Below, in pieces: positions 13,211-25,700 of a DNA stretch of 64,000 nucleotides. Both the position numbers and the translations under genes were made by a program. Where the stretch lies: positions 1-64,000 of the forward strand of contig NW_026570222.1 in the NCBI RefSeq assembly GCF_019649055.1. The letters are read 5' to 3'. The DNA comes from Paramacrobiotus metropolitanus. Lineage: Eukaryota; Tardigrada; Eutardigrada; Parachela; Macrobiotidae. The notes beneath the pieces are model-generated. The model did not search any database. It was not told the DNA's origin and saw only the letters and a program-made list of their open reading frames with translations. The stretch's first letter is position 1, and each line of letters opens with the position of its first letter.

Positions 13211-16200
13211 TCATAGAAGGCTTTCGATTTCGCTCTCTACCGCAATCATCTGGTTCTTATTTGATGTTCGGAGCTGGTATTCTGTTCCATATGCATGGTT
13301 GTCATCCACATCGTCTCCTTCGTCGTCCGAAAAGTGCTCTGTCTTTGTTTTGTGGAGCTGCAGTTGCGCTGGACTATCACACCATCGACATAAAACCAAT
13401 TAGTTTGAAAAGCAACGAAATAACATGATACCATGGTACCGATGACGTACCGACACATTTTATTAGATAAATCCTAATTAGAAATATAGCTTGGTAATTG
13501 CACATAAATTTAAATTTATAAATTCTTTAGTTGCTTGTACAGTCTTACTGTAAGACAAGAGAATTTGTGATAATTAATAGAAGTATGAATTTAAAATTCC
13601 AACGGCCATACAATGAGAAAACAGATATCTTACTTGAAGAAAATGTCTTCGCACAAGCTGCAAAAGTAGTGCCGCTTTTTTGCCCGGTGATTGTTTAGGT
13701 CCTGTTTAGTTTCGAATACTTCTGCAAACAAATTCAAGCAAACAACTGTTTAAATGTAAAGCGATCGATTTGACTTTTCATATCTGAGTTCATAAAGTCT
13801 ATCACGGCGGCGGGCTTACGCCAGTCAGATCAACCCTGGGTTTTATTGTTATGCAATAGCCAACATCGACACTGAGCAGAGAAACCGAAATTTTGCAAAT
13901 TTATATGAGTTGCTTAAATACACATCCGCTACAATTTAATTTTAAGTCCCGAGAGATGTCCACAATTACGTCCTGGGAAATTATGATCTCTCACGGCCCT
14001 TATAGCACAACATTACGGTACGTATTCGCATGACATCGATGTGCTGATGGCTGATGAGTATAAACTTACGTTCGCAGACGGCACACAGAATGGTGTCTTC
14101 ATCTATAAAACATACATTATATTTCTAAATTACGTGTTACAGCAGTCACCTAAAATTTATTTATGAATTGCACACGCTGTTGTACAGTACCTCCATTGCT
14201 TTCTATGGATTCCTCTTCGTCTTCAATGTCATTTGGCTCCCATTCGTACACCTGTGCGCTTTCCTCAGCATCCAGCACATCCTCTTCCAGCTCATCGTAA
14301 AGCGTTACTTTCGCATTTGGTCCTGCAAGTGCGATATGTACTGTTACATCACCCCTTCGCTTTGCACTGCGTCTAATTATTCATTTTAGAATGAGCGTTT
14401 GATTCCTCCGCAAAATTACAAAAATTCGCACAGCCGTTAATTATATTCTGCGATATATCATTATATTCTGCGATATATCAATGCCAAATAAACCAGTCGT
14501 TAATTTCGCTGCAAACTCCAGACAGCATTATTCTGCAGTATTCGGCTTATTGCTCAGAATAAGCGTTAAGTTATTCATCAACAGTGCGCAGCTGCAAAAA
14601 ATTGCTGAATTTTGTTAGTCCTAATTGTAAGTTTTGAATATTTAAGGTCAGTAATTATTGGCACAGTAGCACGCGTATAGTCCGCGCAGACAGCAACATG
14701 GGGGCGATAGATTGTTAGGAAATAAAATTTGTCCACTCTTTGTAGATGCAGTCATTACTTAATAAAACTTTATATCTAAATGCAACTAGCTTAGTAATTA
14801 TATACAGCGTACGCACATGACTCGGCGTTCATCACATTAAATAATCATTTTCAAATCCTGCACTAATTTTCTGTATTTGCGGATGTTACTAAGTCTTATG
14901 ATTCATTTGATTTATAAACTATGGTCGCTAAATTGTGATAGCACAGCTGCAAGGAACATCTTTAACTTTCTGTGTTGTCACCATAATCCTCTCGGAAGTA
15001 AATAGGTTTGTTAAAGGTACAATGTTTGCAGTTAAATTAAATCAAATTTTTCCTTACGGTAAATTGAACTAGTCGCTTTATGGATAAAGCATCGCAAGAA
15101 TCTCGCAGCATATGACAGTAATATCGTTGGACTCCCAAAACCACAACGCTTTTGTAGGCGTCGTTTTGAAGGTTTTGCTACTTTTTGATAAGAATGCTGC
15201 CTCATGATAATGATAAAATACTCAGCAGCATAATTATTATTCTCAATTAATATGCGCTTCGGTAGCAGGGATCCAGATGTGATTCTAGCAGAACATAATC
15301 GCCGGCACCTCGCGGAGCATAAGAATTAAAACTTTTCTGACAAATGCAAAATGCAAATATTATAACCGCAACACCTATATATATATCGCAGTGGCAGGCA
15401 TGTAACCGCGCATAACATCGGCGCAAATGCATGCAGTTGGGTCAATTAGAGTGAACTTTGGGCGTAAGTTGTTTGGATCCAGAACCATTATTCCCATCAA
15501 TTACAGCAAACAGTTAACTTCCTACGGCATCATAAGTTGTCGAATGCCGTATTGTACGTGTCCCTTCCAAAAGAATTTCTTGGCTTTTGTTTAAATAATA
15601 ATACATACAGTCAGTAAAAGCCAAAAAGGCTGTCGCTATCAACTAACATGAATGCACATCACAAATTCCCCATTAGTGCTAAGCGATTGCATGCTGCGAG
15701 CGAATGTACAATAGTCATCCAGTGACACTGCATCGATAAACGCTAATCATCATCTTACACAGAAAACAACATAAATTTTATGGAGTATATATGCGGGAAC
15801 GCCGGGAAGAACAACAGGCTACAACGCGGAAAGATCGTTTGTCGACAGCGCAATACTGGTGCTGCAGCACTGCTGCTCAGTGTGGCATGAATAAACTGCT
15901 GTGTAGTTGTCTATCAGGAGTCCCATTGTGCACTGTGTAACTGGAGAGCTTACAGATGTTTGGCAGGATCGCGGATTAGTTAAAGCCGGTGATTTAGCGA
16001 TAAAAACACTCTAGAGAATCTTGGAATAGGGACTCCAGAGCGCTTGAAAATACCATTGATTGATTCCCAATTTCAGTGGGAATTATGACCACTTTCATTT
16101 GTCTTCGTTTGGCGGCAGGTCCCGGACCGGCTTTTTAAATGCCGTGCAAATGAGCTTCCCCGTAAATGCCGAAGCTTCTTAATCTACGTCATGCATGAGT

Positions 16201-18127
16201 GGAATTAGTTCCACGTTCGCATCAACACAAACCTATTTCCTTGTTGTCGGAGACGTGCGGATCAAACGTCATCCATCAACATGTACCATCTCTGAAGCGG
16301 CATTCAATGCGGCAAGCGGAAGCGGCATGATTATAATCAAGAGTGTCGATTCCCGACACAAACTGTATGGTACACACTACGGTATAATAATTCATCTTGT
16401 TACAATACATACGGTACGACCGTAAAAAAAGCAGCAGGCCACTTTTTAACAAATTGGGTAATTTCGGTTGGAACTTTTCTGAATTCCCACATATGCATTA
16501 TGAAATACACAGGACACCTGACATTAATTATAATTCCTATAAGTTCGCCGACATAATCGCACAGAAGAACGTACTCACCATCAGTATTGTATAATTAAGC
16601 TAGTGCAGTTCTATATGAATTTAAACGCTATAAATGTAATTCTGTTCGTTATGTTGTACGTGAGTGATTTATCAAATTATTACCGGAACAATACATGTTT
16701 TATAAAACACATTTACCGGATTTGAGTGTGATGCCTACGGTAAATCCATATTTGCACTTCAGACGGAAGTGAACTGGTAACTGACAACGGTTGGAATAGC
16801 AGAAGCCGGATTTCCTCAATAGTTATGAAGATACTTGCAGTTAAAACTATTACAAAACATTACACATTACTGCATTAAAACCACCAGCCCAAACAATATG
16901 TTTCGTCGTGAAACCTAAATTTATGGTAAACTAGTTGTCAATCTATTCTTAAAGGTCAAGAACAAAAAAGAAGAATACTTATTCAAACTTTCATTCTCTA
17001 ACGATACACCGCTTACAAAATGAACGCCGCAAATTTACGTCCGCAAACTAGTAGTATGAGTTATCGTCGCTTTTCTAGTGGCGTCAACTTACTCGTCTAG
17101 AGTACGTCGTTCAACTGTAAGGAACTATACAGTGACCTGTTCAAAATAAAAAAAATTAGCATCCGTCATGCGGGTATCTTGCAAACGCGATGTGGACACG
17201 CTCGACGGGATAAAGAAACCAGGAGAACTTTTCTGTCGAGCTGAGAGTTCCATTTTAGGCTTACAAGAAATAAAGTTATTAAGTAATATGACCTTTAAGT
17301 GGCTGTTATCGATATATGCAAAGCTTACGATACTGTAATTTGTTGTCAAAACCGAAGCAGAGTAAACGCGCTATAGGCAGTTTGTGTGCTCTGATAGTTT
17401 TTGTGTATGCCCATTGGACATTGCCCAATGCTCCCACAATAGCCATATTTCATATAAATATCTGGGATCACATCACTATTGAAATGCATTTGCCTGACAC
17501 CTACATCTACGGCATACCTGCGCACTCCTACATTATCTGATGCAATACTGCGGTAGATCAATTTGCAATGAAAAGCATAGAAACAATCGTACTATAATTG
17601 TAAATTTTTTCATTTTGTGAGTTATTCTCTGTTACGTTGGTTTGGTATTTGTACCATTGCGGGCCTAAAAAGAATTGCTCACCGTCCGTTTTCCGTTGGG
17701 TGGTAGTAGCACGCGGAGAAGGTTTGCTTGATTGGCGGATGCCTTTCGATGCAGTTTCCTCATCTGTATGTTTATTAATAATGGCGTCGTGATGACTGTT
17801 AATGCCGTCCAAGAGCCGTATTACGGCTTCAGGTACAAGCGAAGAAGGAATGACTGTTACCGGCACAACAGCGCAGCTTCCGAGGCTGTACGACCGTTTG
17901 ATCATCGACAAATGGGCAGAATTCAAAGCGTACAATCTCCTTTTGTGCTTCACTACTTGCAGTTTCAAGTTCTTCCCAAGACAAAGGGACAACGCAGCTG
18001 TTGAGCACGTCGGGGAATATTCAGCTGTTTCCTGATTACCATCAGTTGTGCTCGCGTCCTCAGTGCACGTACGATCCACGACGTATAGGTAATCAATGTC
18101 CGCTGGAGACACGGAAATACTCTCCAT
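13211..18127 (-). CDS. Uncharacterised protein with acidic region and tandem JAZ/U1-type C2H2 fingers
   Basis: Proposed exons: 18127-17683, 14322-14191, 14102-14070, 13721-13634, 13373-13211; phases match (1,1,1,2) and give about 286 aa. Exons two to five form one continuous gene with good confidence. Joining the 445-nt first exon across a 3.36-kb intron rests on phase (G|GA) and orientation only. The first exon has a KHKRRLYALN segment that faintly recalls ParB/sulfiredoxin-type domains; I do not claim membership. An acidic stretch (DELEED, EWEPNDIEDEEE) precedes two fingers, C199-C202-H215-H221 and C224-C227-H240-H246. Both have C-x2-C-x12-H-x5-H spacing, typical of JAZ/U1-type RNA-binding fingers, and only two residues separate them. 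DNAJC21 has a similar acidic-then-JAZ layout, but no J domain is visible here. Function unknown; an RNA or ribosome role is a guess. Confidence 0.7.
14323..17682. other. Long proposed intron of the zinc-finger gene
   Basis: About 3.4 kb between the proposed first exon and the acidic exon. It holds only short open frames, such as 16195-16425 on plus and 17349-17125 on minus, without recognisable domains. It contains a 20-bp tandem duplication at 14441-14480. If the first exon is really a separate gene, this would be intergenic and must contain a promoter. Confidence 0.5.
14441..14480. repeat. Perfect 20-bp tandem duplication
   Basis: The unit TTATATTCTGCGATATATCA is present twice with no mismatch and no spacer, about 120 bp from the acidic exon of the zinc-finger gene. 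An exact copy suggests a recent duplication, or a segregating indel or assembly artefact. Confidence 0.95.
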
Positions 18128-20469
18128 GAACGTGACGTTTCAGGTATCCGCAGCAGTAGGGAGGTATAATCTCTCCGTTGTTCTCGTCAACACAATTCTT
18201 TTAATTTAACTAATCGTCTGGTGAAAACAAATAAAAGCAGGAAGTACGCACAGCATCTACGCTGCTCGTCCTCCAGTTAAAATTGTAGTAATCAGCAGGA
18301 AGAAGTACACGCGCATCGTCAAATGTACTTTTGAGAAGGTATCTACCAAAACCCATTCAATACCAGAAAATCTTAAATCAAGGTTTTCTTGCGTATACCA
18401 GTATACGTAAATAAAGGTAAAAATTGGCTACAATTCACGACGAAAGGAAAATATGAAGGGAGCGCATTAAGCGCACTGAAAATTGAGAACATATCCTTAC
18501 GTTATAATATTTTAGGAACAGCTCTAGTGCAATGCACAAGAAAATTCAAAAAGCATCTTTCGGCTTAAAGTACGATACTGCAAGCAGAGTGTCATAGACC
18601 TTGTTGGCGGCTATCGTTGTTTAGCAATCTGCTGCCACTTGGTTCGCCGTTTCGAGCACAACTTTACACTCATTTACATTTTGCGCTGGTTTCCGACACT
18701 AACTCTGTGAGGGAATCCAATCAAGCAAAAGGACAAAGGCTCTCAGTGGAGTAGTAAATGTACAGTTGCAAGTTATATTGGTGCCGCCGACTTAGCGGCA
18801 TACATAAGTTTATCGCCATATATTGATTGCTGCAGCGATATTGTTATTGCTAGTGATTTACCCTCGAACTGATGAAGGAAATAACAGTTTGGCTTTGTTG
18901 CATAAAGCCTGCATTAAGTGTGTATACAAATCTGCAGTCTGAGTTCCACAAAAGACATGCGCCTAGCGGAACTGTAATAATTGATTTCTTGCATACTGTA
19001 CAAAGGCACGGCGCGTTGATGATAAAAATGAGCTTAGGAATTGTATCAGGAGAGCTGTCCATAGGGCAGAAATACATCTATATTAGGAGGAAGTTTGTAA
19101 TGGTACTCTCTTATTATTACAGTTATTTCACGGAATCTAACAAATTGACAAACTGTGGAGCAGTATATACAAAATTATGTATTTTATTCCAGCGCAGTGA
19201 TGATGCATCTGTAGTAAAAGTCGTACTCGGACAGCGTATGTATGCGTACTGCACAGTATAGCTACTCGTAGCGTATAAAGATAGCGGATAAATTATTTGG
19301 ATAAATTATTGATTTTAAAAATTAATAAGTTGTTAGCGCCGCTGCGTCAGTACAGTGCTTTTAGAGTTTTCACAGGTAGCACACTTGGATTACTTACCGA
19401 AATTGATGTATTTCAGGTTTGCTATGTAAAATTATCACTCACATACTTGCAATATTAAATGTCGTTTTAATTACTAAAATAAAAAAATTACTGTTTACTG
19501 TCGGAAACTTTTAGAATTAAGCTTAAGCAAGATAGGCAGATCAGACAGGTCATCACGCATGAACTCAACGGATTTTTCTCAAACAGGACGTTACAGCAAA
19601 TTAAAAAAATCCAGCAAAAATGAAAAGCGTTAAAGAAACTGACTTAAACAATTTTGACAAATCATGTTTGAAGAGTGTTTAATTAATAAAAACCGCTAAA
19701 TTAATGTAAGATCCATCCACAAATGTTCACGTATTACTACTCGTACAGTCTGTACATAATTTAATATGCGCATAATTTATGCATTATTTCGGGAAAAAGA
19801 ATCTCCAAATAATTTACATTTTGTTGAAAACATTGTAGTGAGTAAATGGAAGCAGCCAGTAGGTGACAAACATAAATTATAATAATAATTATTAGGTTGG
19901 GAAGTACTGTATGTACATATTAGTAATTTGTGTGTTCTTTCATAGATGTATTGTACAGTACGATCGCACATAAAAATCATTATGACATTGTACAGATACT
20001 GTATCAGCGGCGTGCACTTTGGTATCGTACGACGGCCCTCAGAAATCATTCGATGCTTCTTCGTTTTGATTTTTAACAGGACGATGGTTATCGCTAATTG
20101 CTTCATAAGAACAAGGAGGTCTATGCTTGAGTTTAGTTTTCAAATCATTGTCAGCTGATTGTGAGTTTGTAAAGCGGCATCGTTCCCCTTATTCACATTC
20201 GAATGGAAACGTGTTTTCTGTTCTGATCTTCCACAAGGCATATGATATTATTGAAATCTGATTTGCTCTAAATCGTACGATATTGTCCGTCGTCTGGTAG
20301 TGATCTGAGTTTTTTTAATTTTTCCAATAATCCCATTATCTCTTGCTAACAGTAGCAGCTGGCTACTATAATTATTGAGTTCTGTGTCTTCCGTATGTCA
20401 TTAATAGAAGATCTTTTGTAAACAAATACTCTGTATGTGGCTGTGCTTTAGTTTTTGCATCGTGTTACA
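18128..20469. other. Divergent promoter region between zinc-finger gene and FPPS
   Basis: About 2.3 kb separating two divergently transcribed genes. The longest open frame (18872-19261 on plus, 129 codons) has no domain resemblance and no matching splice partners. I see no clear TATA box, RNA gene or mobile element. GTAC-containing palindromic words such as TGTACAGTAC recur here. Confidence 0.5.
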
Positions 20470-22499
20470 ATGGCCCAGTCGAATCACAAAGAATCTCTAC
20501 AGGAAAAGTTTGATTCCACTTTTCAGCACATTTTAAGCGAACTGACTTCGCGAACGGCGGATCCAGGAACGACGGAAGCGTTGAATCACTTTCGATCCGT
20601 ATGTTCATGTCCACATGATTGGCGTGTGTTTCCATCGGGTAAAGTTATATGTGCAGGTGCTGGAGGAAAATGTGCCTCATGGAAAAAAGAATCGCGGACT
20701 GTCCGTGGCGGAAACATATAAACTGCTCATGAAACATCCGCACATTCCCGAAGAAAACGATCTGCAGGCTGTTATCCTAGGATGGTGTGTAGAAATGGTA
20801 CGAAATTCTGTTTCGCCTATTTTAAAAGGAGCTTAATGCATGGTTAGTTAGTTGGAAGTTTCGAGAATGCATGCATAGAGTGTGGTGGAACATGGACTCT
20901 TCGTTTGTAGTTGCAAGCATTTTTCCTTGTTGCGGATGATATTATGGACCAGTCGCACACGAGACGCGGAAAGCCTTGCTGGTTTAGAAATGTAGGTAAA
21001 AACCTATTCTTGACAGATTATCGTTCCATAGTAGTCGTAGGTGATGTGCTTTTGCGAAAGTCTTGGAGTGTTCCCTTTATTTAAAACTGCTTTTATTTAG
21101 TTTGACAGAATTTGTGGGTTGTATTAACCTGAAGTTCATTTTATCCAGTAATTTATAATTAGTCTGCGCATTTTTTTCCCATTAACTTTTGGCCGCTTAG
21201 TTGTCTGTGCTAATTTTGGCTGATAAAATTTACATGTTTATAATTGACGCTTAATTAAGCAAAGTTTGCTTTCTTGCTCTACTCTGTACAAAATTGTACA
21301 AAGTTTGTATTTGGAACGGTGTGCACTGAGAACCACACGCGATCCGCTGGATGATGTGAATTGGTTGTTGCAGAAAGGAGTTGGGTTGATGGCAATTAAT
21401 GACGCTTTTTATCTGGAAAACGCCATTTACGCCTTGATAAAAGCCCATTTTGATGGGCTTCCTTGTTATGTGAAAATCCTGGAATTATTTCATGAAGTAA
21501 GCACAATAACGTATCGTCGGTTCGGATTTGGTATTTGAAAATCTGTCGGTTATGTGAGAGATTGTTGGGACAGAATTTGCTTACGAATTTAGGAGCAAAA
21601 AGTGCGAAAGTTATTCATTATAATTTATGGTTGACTGTTGTATTCCTACACAGGTTACATTACAAACGATAACTGGCCAGTGCTTGGACATGGTGTTTTC
21701 TCGACCAGATGAACCGGTAGACTTTACGAAATACACGCGAGAAAACTATGATGCCATTGTCAAGTTCAAAACAGCGTATTATTCCTTTTACCTTCCGGTT
21801 GCCCTTGCGATGTACTTGGTGCGTTTATGTGTACAGTATTTATGAAAAATCTCTGATTAACAGAAAAAAACTTTGTAATTCTCAAAGCAAAAGTTTTAGT
21901 TTTATGTACAGTAGTTGGGATGATGACTATTATGTTGCTCCGTAGGCCGGGATATATGAAACTGATTCACATCAAAGGGCAAAAGCAATTCTTTTAGAGA
22001 TGGGACATTTTTTTCAAGTTCAGGTGGGGAACCTACAAGCATGTTCATTTAATGGTGTGGTTTATTTTAACGTCTGAACTTTCTAGGACGATTACTTAGA
22101 CTGTTACGGTGCACCGGAAGTTATAGGGAAAATAGGAACGGATATTCAAGATAAAAAATGCAGTTGGCTAATTGTCCAGGCTTTAGAACGCGGCACTCCC
22201 GAACATAGAAAGATTTTAGAGGTGAGTGTTTGCTCTAACACTGCAAAGTTTCCATATTTTTACATATACATATAACAGTGTAGTTTTATATTTTTCAGAC
22301 AAACTATGGAATCGATAAACCGGAATGTATTTCGCGCATCAAGCAGGTTTACGAAGATCTAGGAATGCGCGAAGTATTTCTCCAGTATGAAGAAGAATCA
22401 GCATTTCGCATAACAGAGCTAATTGAACAACTGTGTGGAGATCTGCCCCAGTCGATATTCCTTGCATTTTTCCAAAAGATCTTCAAAAGGCAAAAATAG
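20470..22499 (+). CDS. FDPS: Farnesyl diphosphate synthase
   Basis: Eight exons: 20470-20598, 20657-20797, 20911-20995, 21378-21496, 21654-21818, 21946-22023, 22087-22221, 22299-22499; 350 aa, close to the 353 aa of the short human enzyme. It condenses IPP with DMAPP and then GPP to make FPP, the branch point to dolichol, heme A, prenylated proteins and sesquiterpenoids. Seen: the first Asp-rich motif DDIMD at 99-103, followed by the conserved TRRGKPCW; the second motif DDYLD at 240-244, followed by [14 protein letters not shown]; and a basic C-terminal tail ending KRQK. Phe94-Phe95, five and four residues before the first motif, are the usual chain-length stops and predict FPP rather than GGPP as product. 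No mitochondrial leader precedes the chosen ATG. The preceding CAT CGT codons are open, but no upstream ATG is near. Confidence 0.97.
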
Positions 22500-22662
22500 A
22501 TACTTTCATTTTAATTGTCGAGGCGTGTGGAATTTGCACATTGAGAGTTTGTTTAGATTTTGTTTAGAGTCTCAGTTAATTATAGCAAGTCGTATATTGC
22601 ACTGCTTATAGTGTAACGTGAAGTCCACTAGTCGCGAAAATTCCGAACAGACAGATTTATCA

Positions 22663-22668
22663 TTTATT
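22663..22668 (-). promoter_or_regulatory. Candidate polyadenylation signal of TSR1
   Basis: AATAAA on the minus strand (TTTATT on plus), about 42 nt beyond the TSR1 stop codon, overlapping a second AATAAA by register. It sits in the 210-bp gap between the converging FPPS and TSR1 stop codons. Confidence 0.5.
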
Positions 22669-22709
22669 TATTTCGGTTTCGGCATTACTATCTGTCAAAT
22701 ATAAAACTC

Positions 22710-25700
22710 TCAGGCAATTGTCAGCATCGGTGCGTATGTCCATTTGGGGAACACTCGCTTATATAATTTTAATAAAACTGTGTCAGACGACTGCAGCTGT
22801 CCGTCAAAGCGGCATTTCATGTGGCCGTGTGTTCCCAGCGGCTCTTTAATTTCTCCAGTCCGACCATGCTTGGTTGTCAGTCTGACTTTCTTGAACCAAT
22901 TAATATCGTCTACAAAAAAGAAATTTTTAAACTGCATTTCGTCATTCAAACACCATACCTATAGTTACCAGTACCCAGTACCTTTATTAAAGAACATAAA
23001 CCGGATCACCGCACTGCGAACATTGATTTTGAAAGGGTGTCCGCTGAGTACAACCCGCTTTAAAACGACACGATCGGGATCAAGACTAAGCAAGCTTCCA
23101 CTTGCCAGAAGAGTCAAAGCCCCATCTGTAAAAATTAACAAATGCTTCAGTCATCAAATACAGATGCACTGATTTCACCTCACTGCGGCGATAATCCTTT
23201 AAAGTAATAATCGTTAACCCATGCGCACTAAATAACCAACGTTAACCACCAAAGCCAACAGAAACATCACATTTCCAAGCCTTTTACCTGATGTTTCTTT
23301 GTACATCAGAACCGGAGTTGGCGGATATATAATAGGAGCATAGATGGAAGCGACAAAGTGCCCGGCATTTGGAAGAAACCGTAAAAACTGAAAAGATTAT
23401 CACAACAATCAAACCCAAGAATCGGTATTCCGAGATTCAACTGAACACTGGTACAACCTTGTGCAGCCTTCCTGGACTCAACTCGGATAATAGCGCTGTA
23501 CACCGGAAACGCCGAAAGCCCAATTGGAAAACGAATTCTTCGTTGCTTTTAAGAGGCTCATCAAAACCAACGACTCTATTTAGCGATAGATTGGCAACGG
23601 TCATCTTTGCTTCATGCATCAATAAACCAAACACGGTGAGAGGGCTCGACGAGTCGACCAATTTTCGCGGCGCATTTTTCAGTTTCAGAGTAACATAGTT
23701 GTAAGGTTCCTAAGATTTAGCATAGTTAGTACAATACTCATTATGTGAAATCGGAACTGCAATTATTCATAAGTCCCCGATGCACTCTAACATGCACCGG
23801 GTCCATGCTTGCCCAACACCGAGAGCAGAACTTACGACTGTAGTGCGATTCGAAAAATCCAAAGCCGCCTTCTTGAACGAACGCATGTTTGAAAATTTGC
23901 AGATTCTAGCATAATCTGGGGGCAGATTCTCGTTCACATCCCACTGAGTACTGCGATAATCATCTAAACCGCGGTACCTAACAAAAACATCGAAGATTTA
24001 GACGTTCGGCAACAACGAAGAGCCACGGTAGACGAACTTGAAAAATCTAACTCGTGCTGGGACATCGAGCGGTGTATCTAATTCATCCGGAAACTGCTCA
24101 TCCATACGTTGAGCCTGTGCCTTAGAGTACCTAAGGATAAACAAGGGCAACATTATGAAACTTGGCTACCTAGCGATAAACTGGTTTACCATAAATATTT
24201 GATAAAAAAACCGGCTTACGCTTCACGTTCATTCTCTTCGTCAAAACGGCCGTCGTAGCCATCTTCCTTATCTGTCTGTTCCTCAACCTACAAATGAAGC
24301 AAGAAGAATGGAACTTAGCCCAAATGTATTACAAAGCATTCTCAAGCATTTGTAACGAACTTCTAAATCATTTGTAACATCACCAATAGTAAACGAATTT
24401 TGACAGAAGCTCATTGCAAAAACATTAAAAGGAAGGATTTTTGAAAAAAAAGACTAGTACTAGGGCGCAAAGGATTTACCAATTCATCGTCAGCGCCTTC
24501 CGGTACACTGCCAACAGACATTTTTTCACATTCCTGATCCAGATTATCACCGCCTTCCACATCCATGGCATCATCCTCGGCACCTTCGGATTCATCTCCC
24601 GCTTCGTTATCATCGTTATCATCAACTATCCATGCAGCCTGATACTGAGAGGTCCCTTTGGGGACCAATTTAACAGTCCGTTTCTTTTGCGACACCACTA
24701 CAACAAAACTTTACTACACATTCATTTTACAGGTATAAGCCAATCGCCTAAAGTAGTAAAATGGTAAATAAAAATAGCAAACAAAATGCTTTGGCAACCT
24801 GTGGAGGGATCAATTAAATCTTCGGAGGGATTTTCATCAAATTCCACATCTTCGCTTTCCGAATGCTGCTCGTTAGGGTTGGCTTTGATGCAAGAAGCAG
24901 GAGGAACGGTTCCAACTTTTCTGTCTCGCTCCTTCTTCTAAAGCAAATGTTCAGTTTTCTCTTGCAATCAGCCAATAACAAAAGAGAGTGCTCGGTGTAT
25001 TAATACCGATTGCGATCCAGGTGGTTGAACCCTGACTTCTTCCAGGAAATAGTTCCCAAAACCAGGAATATGGATGGGATGATTAACATCCAGGACACCA
25101 CCCTTCAGAATACCACTGATTTCCACAAATCCCTCTTCCGACTACATACCAAACAGACCGCTAAAACTCAAACTGAAAAGCCTCGAAACAAACACGAAAT
25201 GATGCAAGACCCATGGCGCCCAAAAATGAAAACCACACAAATCAGTTACCGCCTGAACGGTTTTCATTTAGTGGCAACCGTAAATCGTTATAGCCTTACA
25301 GGCAACCCCTCCTACCCCCGTTTATCAGAGGCATCCTTTTTCGCACCCGGTTTATTACAGACACCCATTTTACTAACACGATTACGTACTATGTGAGTGT
25401 TTCATTTACACATTTTTCTTGTCAACTTCGTTTAATTTCATAGTTGTCATGCACTTATGCATGGCAGTACTAAATAGCAGTACTCTTTAGTATCGCCATG
25501 ACTTATGATAAAAAACCAAAAAAACGTCACAAAGCCGGAAAGATAGAACGGAAGACAGTTGGAGCCGAAGCCAAGGGCAGGAGCGTAATATGCTTCCTTC
25601 CCACAATAAGCTAAATGAAACAGACTAAAGGTCTCGTGCTAGCGCCGGTGTTAAAAAACGCCCCAACACCCCTCAACCTTGCTAAAAAGTTATCCGTTAT

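Noticed and set aside
18872-19261. 129-codon plus-strand open frame in the spacer before FPPS
   Set aside because: No domain resemblance, no splice sites in useful phase and no coding-like composition; long chance frames are expected in sequence of this base composition.
25010-25396. 128-codon plus-strand frame
   Set aside because: It partly covers a confirmed TSR1 exon (25007-25141) on the other strand and then intron; no independent support.
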